A DNA stretch of 64,000 nucleotides, taken from NCBI GenBank assembly GCA_025175895.1, contig CM046005.1:61590325-61654324 (forward strand), written 5' to 3'. The notes under the pieces were generated by a model. The model was not told the origin of the DNA, did no database searches, and was given only the letters and a program-made list of their open reading frames with translations. Position 1 is the stretch's first letter. The number at the start of each line of letters is the position of its first letter. This DNA comes from Wurfbainia villosa (lineage: Eukaryota; Streptophyta; Magnoliopsida; Zingiberales; Zingiberaceae). The translations under genes and the position numbers were made by a program. Shown here one piece after another: positions 22,586 to 32,950 of this stretch.

Positions 22586-22618
22586 ATCCTGTGTCAACGG
22601 GAAGAAACCCTCTTCCTC

Positions 22619-22628
22619 TATAAAAAGG
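22619..22628 (+). promoter_or_regulatory. TATA box of the D left LTR
   Basis: CTCTATAAAAAGGAAG, repeated at 26801-26810 in the right LTR. It places the transcription start in the last 400 bases of the LTR. Confidence 0.72.
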
Positions 22629-23024
22629 AAGGGGGTGGGGGTTTGGGAGGCTAATGCTTATGCTCTAATACTCTCCCAAGTTCCCTAAAGCTTTCCATCC
22701 TCTTACTCAAGCTTATTTCCATTATATTTGTAAGAGGAGTGTTTTTGTGTAAAGAGGTTACCTCCACCTAGCTTTGTGCAAAGGAGAGATCTAGTGGATA
22801 GATTTGGAGGAGTGATTCACCTTGGACGAATCGGACCGTGGATTAGCGGCGTAGTCGTGAACCACGTTACATCTCGTGTTTGTATTGCTTGTTTATATTT
22901 TGCTTGTCTTTATTTATATTTGCATATTCCACTTGCGCTAACATTTTGTAGACGAGCAAAATATGACATACATCGTAAGAGGGCTATTCACCCCCTCTAG
23001 CCGGCCAACCGATCCCCCAACAAG

Positions 23025-23040
23025 TGGTATCAGAGCAAGG
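23025..23040 (+). other. Primer-binding site of element D
   Basis: TGGTATCAGAGCAAGG, 2 bases after the LTR; complementary to initiator tRNA-Met. Confidence 0.92.
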
Positions 23041-23085
23041 TTGCTTGTCACCAGACTAACCGCCGCAACAAGCTCTACATCTCAA

Positions 23086-24228
23086 ATGGCCGGCTCAAAC
23101 ATCCACCCACCGAAGTTTGACGGCGAATTCTCTTGGTGGAAAAAGAGAATGGAGGTATTCTTCGAAACTGACTTTGAAATATTATTAATTATGGAAAACG
23201 GTTTCGAGTTGCCTAGGAACGAAGATGTGGAGCCATTGGAAAAATCGAGATGGAGCAAAAGACAAAGAGAGGAGTATTTGGCAAATTCAAAGGCCAAGCA
23301 CCACCTCTACAATGTGCTCCCTCAACAAGAAGTCAATAGGATAGGGGAGTGTGCTAGCGCCAAGGAAATGTGGGAGAAATTAATAGAGATTCATGAAGGC
23401 ACATCCGAGGCAAAGCTAACAAGAAGAGATGTCCTTCGCTCCAAATTGTCCAATATCAAACTCGAAAAGGGAGAGAAGGTAAAATCCCTACACTCTAGAT
23501 TTAAGAAAATTCTAACCGGTTTAACAAGTGTAGGTGAAAAGCTTTCCAACCAGGATATGGTAATGAAGTCCATAGATGCCTTTCTCCGGTCCTCAAGATG
23601 GAGTTCCATGGTGGATTCATTTTACATCTCCAAGAACTTGGAAGTAAGTACCTTGGAGGAGTTTTTCTCAACAATGGAGCTCCATGAAACGAGGCTTGAA
23701 GGAATACAAGAAGAGCCTAGAATCCAACCTTCAAGAGGAGTAGCAATGATGGCAAATAAGGGGAAGAAGAAGATAGAGATCCCCTCCTCCTCCGATGATG
23801 ATGAAGCTTCTACCTCCTCCATGGATAGCACGGAAGAAGCCAACATGGTAAGGAAGGTAAGGCGTGCATTTAAGAATTTTAGATTTGATAAATCTCATGA
23901 TAGGAATAGAAGACCAAGGGGGAAGATCATTTGTTACAATTGTCAAGGGGAGGGACACATAAGGGACAATTGTCCCCTCCTAAACAAGAGCAAAGAGGAA
24001 AGGAAAAAGAAGGAAGAAAAGAAGAAGAAGAAGGGGAGCAAGAAGAAAAAGGAAGAAGAAAAGAAGGCCAAGGAAAAAGGAAAGGTCATGGCTCTCAAAG
24101 CAAAGACATGGGATGACCTTGCTTCCTCATCCTCATCCGAAGAAGAAGAGCATGTCTATTCCAACCTTGCATTGATGGCCTTCGACGACTTGGATTGCTC
24201 CTCCTCCTCGAATGAAGAGCTCAAGTGA
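23086..24228 (+). CDS. Element D Gag (copia UBN2 type)
   Basis: 380 codons from the start MAGSNIHPPKFDG, chosen because C and E start the same way; the frame is also open upstream through the primer site into the LTR (to 22963). Residues about 8-215 are a full UBN2/gag-polypeptide capsid region (FSWWKKRMEVFFETDFE, TRRDVLRSKLSNIKLEKGE, LHSRFKKILTGLTSVGE). After a Ser/Asp-rich linker comes one CCHC zinc knuckle, CYNCQGEGHIRDNC (about 286-299), for RNA binding. A strongly basic Lys/Glu tract and an acidic Ser-rich tail follow. Lineage inferred from memory: SIRE/Maximus-like copia. Unlike C and E, the middle of the capsid region is retained. The frame stops before the coiled-coil segment, which continues in a separate frame. 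Confidence 0.87.
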   Translation: MAGSNIHPPKFDGEFSWWKKRMEVFFETDFEILLIMENGFELPRNEDVEPLEKSRWSKRQREEYLANSKAKHHLYNVLPQQEVNRIGECASAKEMWEKLIEIHEGTSEAKLTRRDVLRSKLSNIKLEKGEKVKSLHSRFKKILTGLTSVGEKLSNQDMVMKSIDAFLRSSRWSSMVDSFYISKNLEVSTLEEFFSTMELHETRLEGIQEEPRIQPSRGVAMMANKGKKKIEIPSSSDDDEASTSSMDSTEEANMVRKVRRAFKNFRFDKSHDRNRRPRGKIICYNCQGEGHIRDNCPLLNKSKEERKKKEEKKKKKGSKKKKEEEKKAKEKGKVMALKAKTWDDLASSSSSEEEEHVYSNLALMAFDDLDCSSSSNEELK

Positions 24229-24347
24229 AGGGGAGCTTCTACATCCTCCTCATCCAGAAGAAGAGGACATGGAAACTATGGTAGCAGAATGCCTCTCCTA
24301 AGAAAATAGTTTCCATAATTTCTAGTTTAACTAAGGACTTATTTGGA

Positions 24348-24797
24348 ATGAAAAAGAAAAATAAAAGCATGCTAGATCAAATTCAGGCATTAGAAAATAA
24401 GCTAGGAAATGCATGCTTAAATGAAAATGATAATATCTCTTCTAGGTTAAATGATGCATGCTCACACGATAATTATGTGCCATTAGATGTTAGTGATGCA
24501 TGCATAGAAGAAAATAGGGCCTTAAGGGAAAAGGTAGACTATTTAACAAAAGCCCTAGAAAAATTTACAATTGGCTCCAACACTCTTAACATGATAATTG
24601 GGAGCCAAAGAGCTAGTTTCAATAAGAAAGGCCTAGGATACAAAGAAAAGAAAAATGAAAAGGCCTATAAATGCCTAATAGCTAGGGGACAAGATAAGAA
24701 GAAAGTAATAGCTAAGAAATGGATCCCCAAGGAGTACTTAGTGAACCCAATAGGAAAGAACTTATTTTGGGTTCCAAAATCCATCCTTAAGGGTTAG
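24348..24797 (+). CDS. Element D second frame: coiled coil and WVPK tail
   Basis: 149 codons, 120 bases after the Gag stop. Residues about 1-80 have heptad-like spacing (MLDQIQALENKLGN, NRALREKVDYLTKALEKF). The tail reads ASFNKKGLGYKEKK and ends KKWIPKEYLVNP...WVPKSILKG. In SIRE-type copia polyproteins a WVPK segment lies just upstream of the protease; here the frame stops immediately after it. It is the equivalent of the C-terminal third of the C/E Gag. It was probably once continuous with the first frame and separated by a shift near 24230. Translation as an independent protein is unproven. Confidence 0.7.
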   Translation: MKKKNKSMLDQIQALENKLGNACLNENDNISSRLNDACSHDNYVPLDVSDACIEENRALREKVDYLTKALEKFTIGSNTLNMIIGSQRASFNKKGLGYKEKKNEKAYKCLIARGQDKKKVIAKKWIPKEYLVNPIGKNLFWVPKSILKG

Positions 24798-26091
24798 GAT
24801 AACCCTAGGGTAGTCAACCATATGCAATTGACCTATATCATATTTTGGTTGACTTAGGATGACGGGACAACATTTTTAAATAGTGTTGGGTGATGATAAC
24901 GTACCCATAAATAGATAATAATGCTTAAATCATGATGATTGAAGTAATTCCTACACATGTTTGCAATCATGATTTATGCTATTAATATTTGGCACATAAT
25001 CATGAGAAATAGGGTTAAATCATGCTTTAGGTGATATTTTGCTCATTATGATGATATAATACCTAATGCATGATTATTATTTGATGAATACATGTGTTTA
25101 ATGATCATAATGTGTAATTCATTCATATATGCCTTTATGATCATGAGGATTATTAGGTTGATACTTAACCTTGATAGAATTGTATGAATATAATGGTTAA
25201 GTATATACAAACCCCCCCCCCCCAGGATGCATCTCACACTCACCATAGGCTACTTTGATTGAAAACTTAGCATGGATGAGATGTTAGGATGATACAAATG
25301 TCCACTAATGCCTATGGCATTTAGATGGTCATTTAAAGTATCAAAATAGCAATAATAGACCAATCATGGGGAAGACTTATGTTTAATTCATAGACATATT
25401 GCCCAAAGATCATGGTTGGATATTTCATATGTTTTCAAAACAATTTCTTAATCTAAAATCTATGTATTCATGTTTTGAAACAATTCAAAGCAAGACTAGG
25501 TGTTAAAATGGATACTCTTATGATCAAAAACCTAGCAGTTTTTAAAGCTTTTGGATTTCTGGCAAATACGTGGAAATATAATGATTTTTCATGAAAACCT
25601 ATTTTTCACTGATAGATATACTTAAAAGAAATGTGTTCCCCAAATTTCATGATTTTTCGAATTTTCTGGAATTTTTAACGCATTTCTGAAATTCGGTCCA
25701 AAAATCAGGAAATCCTGAAAATCATGTGCCAGTCGACTGGTATCTGAACCAGTCGGCTGATGACCTGTAAATCAGACTAGTTGAGACCAAATTCAGGTTT
25801 TAGAGCAATTTTTGGTATTTTTCCTTCTAATATACTTGATGCCATGAGTTTTTAACTTAGTGTTAATCTTTTTGATGGTGTCAAAGGGGGAGAGATAATT
25901 ATGTTTAAGTAAATTGTGATAGGGGGAGGGAGAAATTGTTAAAAAGTAATACGGGGAGAAATTTAAATTGTATGGGGAGTTGCATGTTGCTATATCATGT
26001 TTTATGTTTACATGCTTTCTTACCTTAGAAATTTTTATCAAATGTTTTTACCTAACTTAAACGGATTGCCACACATCAAAAAGGGGGAGAT
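24798..26091 (+). other. 3' non-coding interior of element D
   Basis: About 1.3 kb without a convincing gene. It has a 12-base C run at 25212-25223, a palindrome array at 25730-25780 and the polypurine tract AAAAAGGGGGAGAT (26078-26091) that primes plus-strand synthesis at the right LTR. Confidence 0.8.
25730..25780. promoter_or_regulatory. Phased palindrome array in the D interior
   Basis: CAGTCGACTG at 25730, CAGTCGGCTG at 25750 and the more degenerate AATCAGACTA at 25770: 20-bp spacing, 360 bp before the 3' LTR. F and G have arrays in the same relative place. Confidence 0.6.
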
Positions 26092-27205
26092 TGTTAAGGC
26101 AATCTCTTGCCGTAATATGGTTTTGATGGTGTGGCAAAGGGTTTAAGTTAGGTTGTTATTGTGATTTGATATGTGCGTTGAAGTCGTGCAGGGCTTAGTA
26201 ATTCGCACATGGAGCCGTGGCGAGTTTCACATCTCATGACTCGTGCCTTGAGTCGGTGAAGGATAGCTTTGCAGAAGTCGTGCGCTTGGAGCATCCGAGG
26301 GACCGCCGGACGAGGAGCTTGGAGTGAAGCCGGAGGAAGTAGACTTCGAGGCAAGAGACGCGAAGGAGCATTGCGATCGTCGCTGATGTCTTTGCCGAGG
26401 GCGTGGCATGAGCGAAGAGAACCGAGCGAGGACTCAGGGATGAGTGGCGAATGTAACCGGGAAGGTAGCTCTTAGGTGAAACTTGGCCATTTGGCCAAGT
26501 GTCGGATAGGTTTTCGACACGGATGGCCATGTCATGGCGATCGACTACTCAGTCGATGGGTCATCGGCCCAGGTATAAAACCGATTTAGTGCTTAGCGAT
26601 CATTTGCTATGGTGCGATCGTGATGTCGACGGGGTCGACTCCATTGAGCACTCGGTGATCGGTATCGGTCGGTGATGGTAAGATCGGATCGGTGATGCCA
26701 TCTGGATTGGATGGAATCCAGCGTGGAAGCGATCGTTATTGGGACAGCGACTACGGGATCGATCGGTGATCACAGTGTCCAGGAAGAAACCCTCTTCCTC
26801 TATAAAAAGGAAGGGGGTGGGGGTTTGGGAGGCTAATGCTTATGCTCTAATACTCTCCCAAGTTCCCTAAAGCTTTCCATCCTCTTACTCAAGCTTATTT
26901 CCATTATATTTGTAAGAGGAGTGTTTTTGTGTAAAGAGGTTACCTCCACCTAGCTTTGTGCAAAGGAGAGATCTAGTGGATAGATTTGGAGGAGTGATTC
27001 ACCTTGGACGAATCGGACCGTGGATTAGCGGCGTAGCCGTGAACCACATTACATCTCGTGTTTATATTGCTTGTTTATATTTTGCTTGTCTTTATTTATA
27101 TTTGCATATTCCTCTTGCGCTAACGTTTTGTAGACGAGCAAAATACGACATACATCGTAAGAGGGCTATTCACCCCCCTCTAGCCGGCCAACCGATCCCC
27201 CAACA
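26092..27205 (+). repeat. Right LTR of element D
   Basis: 1114 bp. Nearly identical to the left LTR over the first 500 and last 420 bases, but the palindrome-bearing segment is heavily altered: CAGTCGACTG words are replaced by words such as ATCGGTGAT, and about 50 bp are missing. Confidence 0.92.
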
Positions 27206-28092
27206 CTTATGAATCATTCAACTAGTCGAGTATTTTGACACTTGACAACCGAGTCAACACTGAGCAGTCGACTGGGGTTACGAGTAGTCAACTGGTAGGA
27301 ATCGACTGATTCTTGATTGTTGTTCTTTGGTTCATCATTTGATTGCCAGGGTCTGGTAGTCGACTGATCAACATCAGTCTACTACTAGGGCATAGCAGTC
27401 GACTGATTCAGGTGGACACGAGCACAGAACTTCTTGTAGCCGACTAAGCAATCAACTGCCTATGCATCAGTCGACAGATAGGTTATCCGTTGGAACTTTT
27501 CTAATGTGGATCGAGTTGTTGTGAGACAATAGCTACATGAACAATGGACTGTTAGGCAGAAATCAGCCCGAGTTGCAGCTTTATAAAGAGCACGATTGGG
27601 AGGTTTTTGCCCATGGTTCTTGGGGCAATTTGGAGAGGAATTGTAGTTGCATTTTAGACCTTCAAGAGCAAACCAAAGCAATCAACAAGCAAGCAATCCA
27701 AAGCTCTTAGTGTAAAATTTTCTTTACTTGTATTTGTGTATTGCTTAGTTTACTTATTGTATTTCATTGTATTACTTTTGTAATCATTTGTACGTGGTTT
27801 CTCCACCTTTGGATTGTTCCGAGAAGGAGTATATTAATTAGTGGTGATGTTTGCATCACTAGAGCTCATTTGAGCTCACCCCGTGGAGTAGGAACTCTAA
27901 GGTTCTGAACCACGTTATATTGCGGTTTTGTGTTTGTGTGCTTGAATTGTTGCTATCGTGCTGTTTGTTATTTTTATTCCACTGCACTAACGATAATTGT
28001 AGATAAGAGATCAAGCGACGAACAAATTCCATCATCGTGAATGAAAATATGTCATTCACCACTCCCCTCTAGCGCTCACCGAAGTTCTAACA

Positions 28093-28783
28093 GGGGTCGC
28101 CCTAGGAAGTACAAGGGAGAGAGCTCAAGAATAGGGGGAGCTCCTAAGGTTAAGATATCATTTAATAATTTACTTGCAATTGTTCATCATGATCAAAAGT
28201 ATGATAGAAATAAATTTTATTGTTCAGGTGCAAAATATCATGAAATTAGGATTAAATACAATTCTAGAACCACTCTACCTAAGAAAAATTCTAGAACCTT
28301 TAAAGGTAGACCTAGTTCACCTAAGGATGAGAACAACCTAGGCAAAAACCCTAAGAAGAGTAGACATATGCCTAGTAAGAAACAAAATGTCCAAAGAAAT
28401 AATAGAAAAATAAAACTTGAGGTATTAGAAGAAGAAAATCAAGTCTTGAGGTTAAGACTTGATAAATTAGAAAAGGCCCTTGGAAAGATGATAAATTCGA
28501 TTAAATGGTCTAGTAGGCAAAGTCTAGGATTTTGTAAGAAAGGTCTACCTAAGGACAAGAAAGGTTTGGGTTACAAGCCTAAGTCTAAAGGAAACATGTC
28601 AACCTACCATAGTATTCCATTTAACTATGAAACTCATCCTAAGTCTAAGAAAGTCAAGGTTTCGAGGGAAACCATTCCTAGAGTTGACCTTGACAAGAAT
28701 CAAGTGACTAAGGCTTCAAACAAACCTAGAAAAGTCACCAAGAAGGTTACAAGGGAAACTATCCCTAGAGTTAACCTAGATGA
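28093..28783 (+). pseudogene. Element F Gag remnant, part 1
   Basis: The open frame crosses from the F LTR (28041) straight into Gag at the residues just after the second zinc knuckle (a basic RGRPRKYKGESS-like stretch). The order then follows E: KISFNNLLAIVHHD and FYCSGAKYHE, a coiled coil (LEEENQVLRLRLDKLEKALG), then two repeats of a VxRETIPRV motif. Element E interrupts it at 28784, and it resumes at 35968. The capsid region and both zinc knuckles are deleted, so it cannot assemble or bind RNA as a normal Gag would. Confidence 0.83.
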
Positions 28784-31349
28784 TGTTGGGATATCGAAAC
28801 GGACGGCTAGAGGGGGGTGAATAGCCCTCGTTCGTTGGATGTCGTAATTCGTTCGTTCTCGTGTGCTTGTCTACAATTGTCGTTAATATACGCAGCGGAA
28901 TAACAATAGAAATAACAACAATACAAGCACAATCAATACACAAGCATATACGTAGTTCGGAACCGAATGGTTCCTACTCCACAGGGTGAGCTCAACGAGC
29001 TCGTGTTATGTGCACGGCACTGACAACACTCCTTATCGACTATGTAGGGGATCGGTACGGCCGGCTAGAGGGGGGTGAATAGCCCTTTTACGATGGATAT
29101 CGGAATTCTCGTTCGTTTGCTCGTCTACACAATCGTTAGTGCAAGCGGAAGCAATAAACTAAGACAAGCAAATAGGAATAAAACAAAGACAATACAAACA
29201 CGGAGATGTAACGTGGTTCACGGCTACGCCGCTAATCCACGATCCCGATTCGTCCGAGGTGAATCACTCCTCTAAAGCCAATCACTATTGGTCTCTCCTT
29301 TGCACCAAGCTAGGTGGAGGTAACCTTTACAATCAAGATCACTCTTCTTACAAATAGAATGAAGTAAAAACAAGTAAGAAGAGTTTAGAGCTTGTGGGGC
29401 ACTAGGAAGATCACTTGGAGCATAAGCATTAGCCTCTTAAAGACTTACACCCTCTCTTTTTATAGAGAGGGCTGATTTCTTCCCGTTGGCCACCACCAGT
29501 CGACTGCCGCCCTTGGCAGTCGACTGCCGTCACTACAACGGCCTCCGAACACGTCAGATCCCGACCGTTGTAGTCCAATGGAACTCTTGGCGCGATTCTG
29601 GACCTCGGCAGCCGATCATTGCTCGTCGATCGGCCCGGTCGACTCACGGCGATCTGCCGCGATATCCTCTGGCAGTCGACTGCCATGACATGGCAGTCGA
29701 CTGGTGTCAGGAAAACCCATCCGACACTTGGCCAAATGGCCAAGTTTCACCTAAGAGCTACCTCTCCCCGGGTTACAATCGCTCACTCTCATCTCTCGGA
29801 GTCCTTCGCCTTCGAAGTTCTCTTCGTTCTCGGCCACGTCCCTCGGCAGCATCAGGCGCACGGCTCTGCAATGCTCCTTCACGTCTCTTGCCTCGAAGTC
29901 TACTTCCTCCGGCTTCACTCCAAGCTTCTCGTCCGGCGATCCCTCGGATGCTCCAAGCGCACGGCTTCCGCAAAGCTATCCTTCACCGACTCAAGGCACG
30001 AGTCATGAGATGTGAAACTCGCCACGGCTCCATGTGCGAATTACTAAGTCCTGCACGACTTCAACGCACATATCAAATCAACATAACACACTAACTTAAA
30101 CCCTTTGCCACACCATCAAAACCATATTACGGCAAGAGATTGCCCTAACAGACTACACGTCGGAGGTGGAGAAACCTCTCACAAGCTATTACAACAAGTA
30201 ATATGAAATACAAGAAGAAATACAAAGACAATACAAAAGAGAACTTTTACACAATTGCTTTGATCGCTTTCTTGTTGCTTGCTTTGATTGACTCTTGAAG
30301 GACTGGAATGCAGCAGCAATTCCCCTCCAATAGCTCCACAAAAACCATGGCAAAAACCTCCATCTCGAGCTCCTTTTATAACCTGCATCGAGCTATTTTG
30401 CGCTAGCGATCGATCGCCAAAAGGCCCGATTGGTGATCCTGTTGTATCACAACGGCTAGATCCACGTCAGACAAGTTCCAACGGATCACCTACCAGTCGA
30501 CTGATGATGCCCATCAGTCGACTGGTGACCTAGTAGTCGACTGCCCAGTAGGCTACGGAGCGTTCTATGCTCGCGACACTCCCATCGATCATTGCCATCC
30601 CTCGACGATCGTGTCCTATCGATCATTGCGATCCATGGCGATCGGCAAACAAAACCCTAGCCTTACACCAGTCGAACCCTAGTCGACTTGGACCAGTCGA
30701 ACCGGCACCTATGCCAGTCGACTGACGTCGGGCAAAACCTCAAACACCAAGTTGTTTGAGCATCCGACCATCGGGTAAACCCTCAAACATCAAGTTTGAT
30801 CCTCTGACACTCAGTCTTAGCCACTTGGCCAAGTCCACCTTATCCCTCATGGAGTTCCCCACCGAAGCTCTCTTCCCTCGGCCTACGTCCCTCGGATGCG
30901 CCAAGCGCACGGCTTCGCAATGCCATCCTTCGCGTCTCATACCCTAAAAGTATGCTTCCCCTTGGGCTCACTCCATTCGCTCCCCGTCGGGCGGTCCCTC
31001 GAATGCACCAAGCGCACGGCTTCGCAATGCCATCCTTCACCGACTCAAGGACCCCGAGCCTAGTGAACTTACCAAGTCCTCAAGACTTCCCAAATGCACC
31101 AAGCGCACGGCTTCACAATGCATTTCTCACCAAGAACCAAGCGCACGGCTTCGCAATGCTTTGGACTTTCCCATGCCAAGGCTTCCCCCTTGGACTTCCA
31201 CACCAAGCTCCATGCTTGGATTTTCCATGCCAACCCCATGTTGGACTTTCCCATGACAATCCCATGTTATGAGTTTTGTTCATCATCAAAATACTATCAA
31301 GGTATTGCTCGAGTCAAACTCGAGTCAACCTGGGTCGATTGCACCAACA
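28784..31349 (-). repeat. 3' LTR of element E, split by a solo LTR
   Basis: TGTTGGGATATCG to CACCAACA. About 1453 bp without the insertion. Exact CAGTCGACTG at 30494, 30515 and 30715 plus TAGTCGACTG at 30534. A TATA box TTATAAAAGGAG (minus) is at 30370-30381. Four copies of the motif built on CACGGCTTCGCAATGC lie at about 30895-31160; one reads CTTCACAATGC. Confidence 0.88.
29043..30150 (-). mobile_element. Solo LTR of the D family
   Basis: 1108 bp, the reverse complement of the D LTR, with perfect TSDs GACTA (29038-29042 and 30151-30155). The interior was lost by LTR-LTR recombination. It carries four exact CAGTCGACTG copies at 29497, 29517, 29673 and 29694 (pairs spaced 20 and 21 bp) and a minus-strand TATA box at 29455-29466. 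Confidence 0.92.
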
Positions 31350-32950
31350 ATCTCCCCATTTTTGATGATTGACAAAACTACCATCTCAAGTCTACCAATT
31401 CTCCCATATTGGCAATTCTCATATCCCAATGAGAATTCCAACGAACCCTAATTGGTAACTTGGTAACTTCTCCCCCTTTTTGACACTACATCAAAAAGGT
31501 CCTCCCCAAGGGTATGAATGTCTCATATCCCAATGAGATCTTACAATCTCTCCCTTGGAGGAACACATGCCTACAATCTTTCTAGTGATCCCATATCACT
31601 TAAAGAGAGGCAACCCAATTTTCCTCCCATGAGGAAATACACATCCATCTTCCCATGATGGATACCTCCCCCTAGAGGCTTGCTCCCCCTTGATCATTGC
31701 ACCAACAATGTCCTTGGAGAGTTCCTAAGCCAATAGGAACATTAAACCAAAACAAAATTAAGGCAAAGTTCAACAATGAACTCTCATCCACCTTAAAATT
31801 GATACTCACCCTCAACCCAACACCTAATCCATATCCAATGGATTTCCACCCTCTCTAATGCTCTCCCAAGCATATCCTAGGGTTAGGAGTGGTTAGGGGA
31901 CCTTAACCTAGCTGAACATGGGCCTAACCAACAAGATTTACCCGAAATCAGCTTTGGGCAATGAAATCAAATCGATCAATTGCCACCCTCATCGATCGAT
32001 CATTATCCATCGCAATGATCGATAATCATTCTGATTTGAGTTTTAGATTTCGAAATGGATTTCCGAAATCCATAAGTAAATATACATAAGTTTAAAATTC
32101 TTGAAATTTGGTATGTATATTACTTATCATAAACACTATGGGTGAAAAATATTGGAAAATTATTTTACCCATTAAATCAGGAGATTGATACAAAGTCCAA
32201 AATTTAAGAAAAACTTCAATAAAGAGCCCTCTTTGTATCATCCCATTCAATGGTGTAAGCTATCAAAAGATAGGCTTCACCAAGGTTTTTCAAAAAGTTT
32301 TCAAAATGTTTTTAAAACCTTTATTTTCTTTTTCCTAAACATCTCACCAATATCTTAATGTGTAAAACACATACAAGTCAAACATCTTAGTGAGATGTGG
32401 GTTTTTTGTTCTTTATGTTCTCATGCATATTTCTAAGGCAACATAATTTGATTCCCTTCCAATTGTGTCATAGTCCTTAATTTCATTTTATTTAATGCAT
32501 GATATGATTATGGCATAAATATGATATAGATAAAAGCATATGCCAAAATCATGATGTCATGGCATGTAAATGACATTTAAGCATACATGACATATAAAAA
32601 TAAATCTAAACATTGTCATGATATATTTAGAGATACAAATGAGAATGATGTCATGACATGGCAAGGCATTAAATAAATAAAGCATGGCAAGAAAAAATAT
32701 ACTAAGGTATAAAATACCTAAGTGTTAAAATCAATTTGCCATTTCTAGGGATTAAATTCACTTTGCCTTAAACCATTCATTTCCCTAGCGTGTCAAAAAC
32801 CCAAAATAGCACACCACGACCTCTATGACCTAATTGTGCCAATTTAAATCATTCTAAACTTCTCAAACACATTGGCACATCCTAATGTGTCAACTCTACT
32901 ATGGTTAGGTTAACTACCCATCCATTTAGGGTTGACACACCCTAACCCAT
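31350..32950 (-). other. 3' non-coding interior of element E
   Basis: About 1.6 kb, collinear with 15053-16577 of element C and without a convincing gene. On the minus strand it ends AAAAATGGGGAGAT beside the LTR, the probable polypurine tract. A cluster of CGATCGATC words at about 31970-32035 lies where F, G and D carry the palindrome array. Confidence 0.75.

Larger units (their letters stand above)
21840..23022 (+). repeat. Left LTR of element D
   Basis: TGTTAAGGCAATCTC to ATCCCCCAACA, 1183 bp. It includes a perfect hairpin ACTTGGCCATTTGGCCAAGT (22235-22254), an 18-bp palindrome centred on GTCGAC (22420-22437), four CAGTCGACTG copies and a TATA box. Confidence 0.92.
21840..27205 (+). mobile_element. 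Element D: complete gag-only LTR retrotransposon
   Basis: D is 5366 bp with LTRs at 21840-23022 and 26092-27205, a primer-binding site, a polypurine tract and a perfect TSD CTTAT (21835-21839 and 27206-27210). The interior encodes a Gag and a short downstream coiled-coil frame but no protease, integrase, RT or RNase H. It is therefore a non-autonomous element that must use enzymes supplied in trans. The flanks join to restore the F LTR. Confidence 0.92.
21517..28092 (+). repeat. Left LTR of element F, interrupted by D
   Basis: 21517-21839 and 27211-28092 are the two parts of one LTR; B interrupts it on the left side and D in the middle. It matches the reverse complement of the G LTRs (for example GGCTTAGGTCTAGGC). 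It contains exact CAGTCGACTG at 27265 and 27396, with near copies 20-21 bp away (27285, 27375), and a TATA-like TTTATAAAGAG at 27580-27590. The LTR ends TTCTAACA at 28092 and is joined directly to the middle of gag, so the primer site and the gag start are deleted. Confidence 0.8.
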
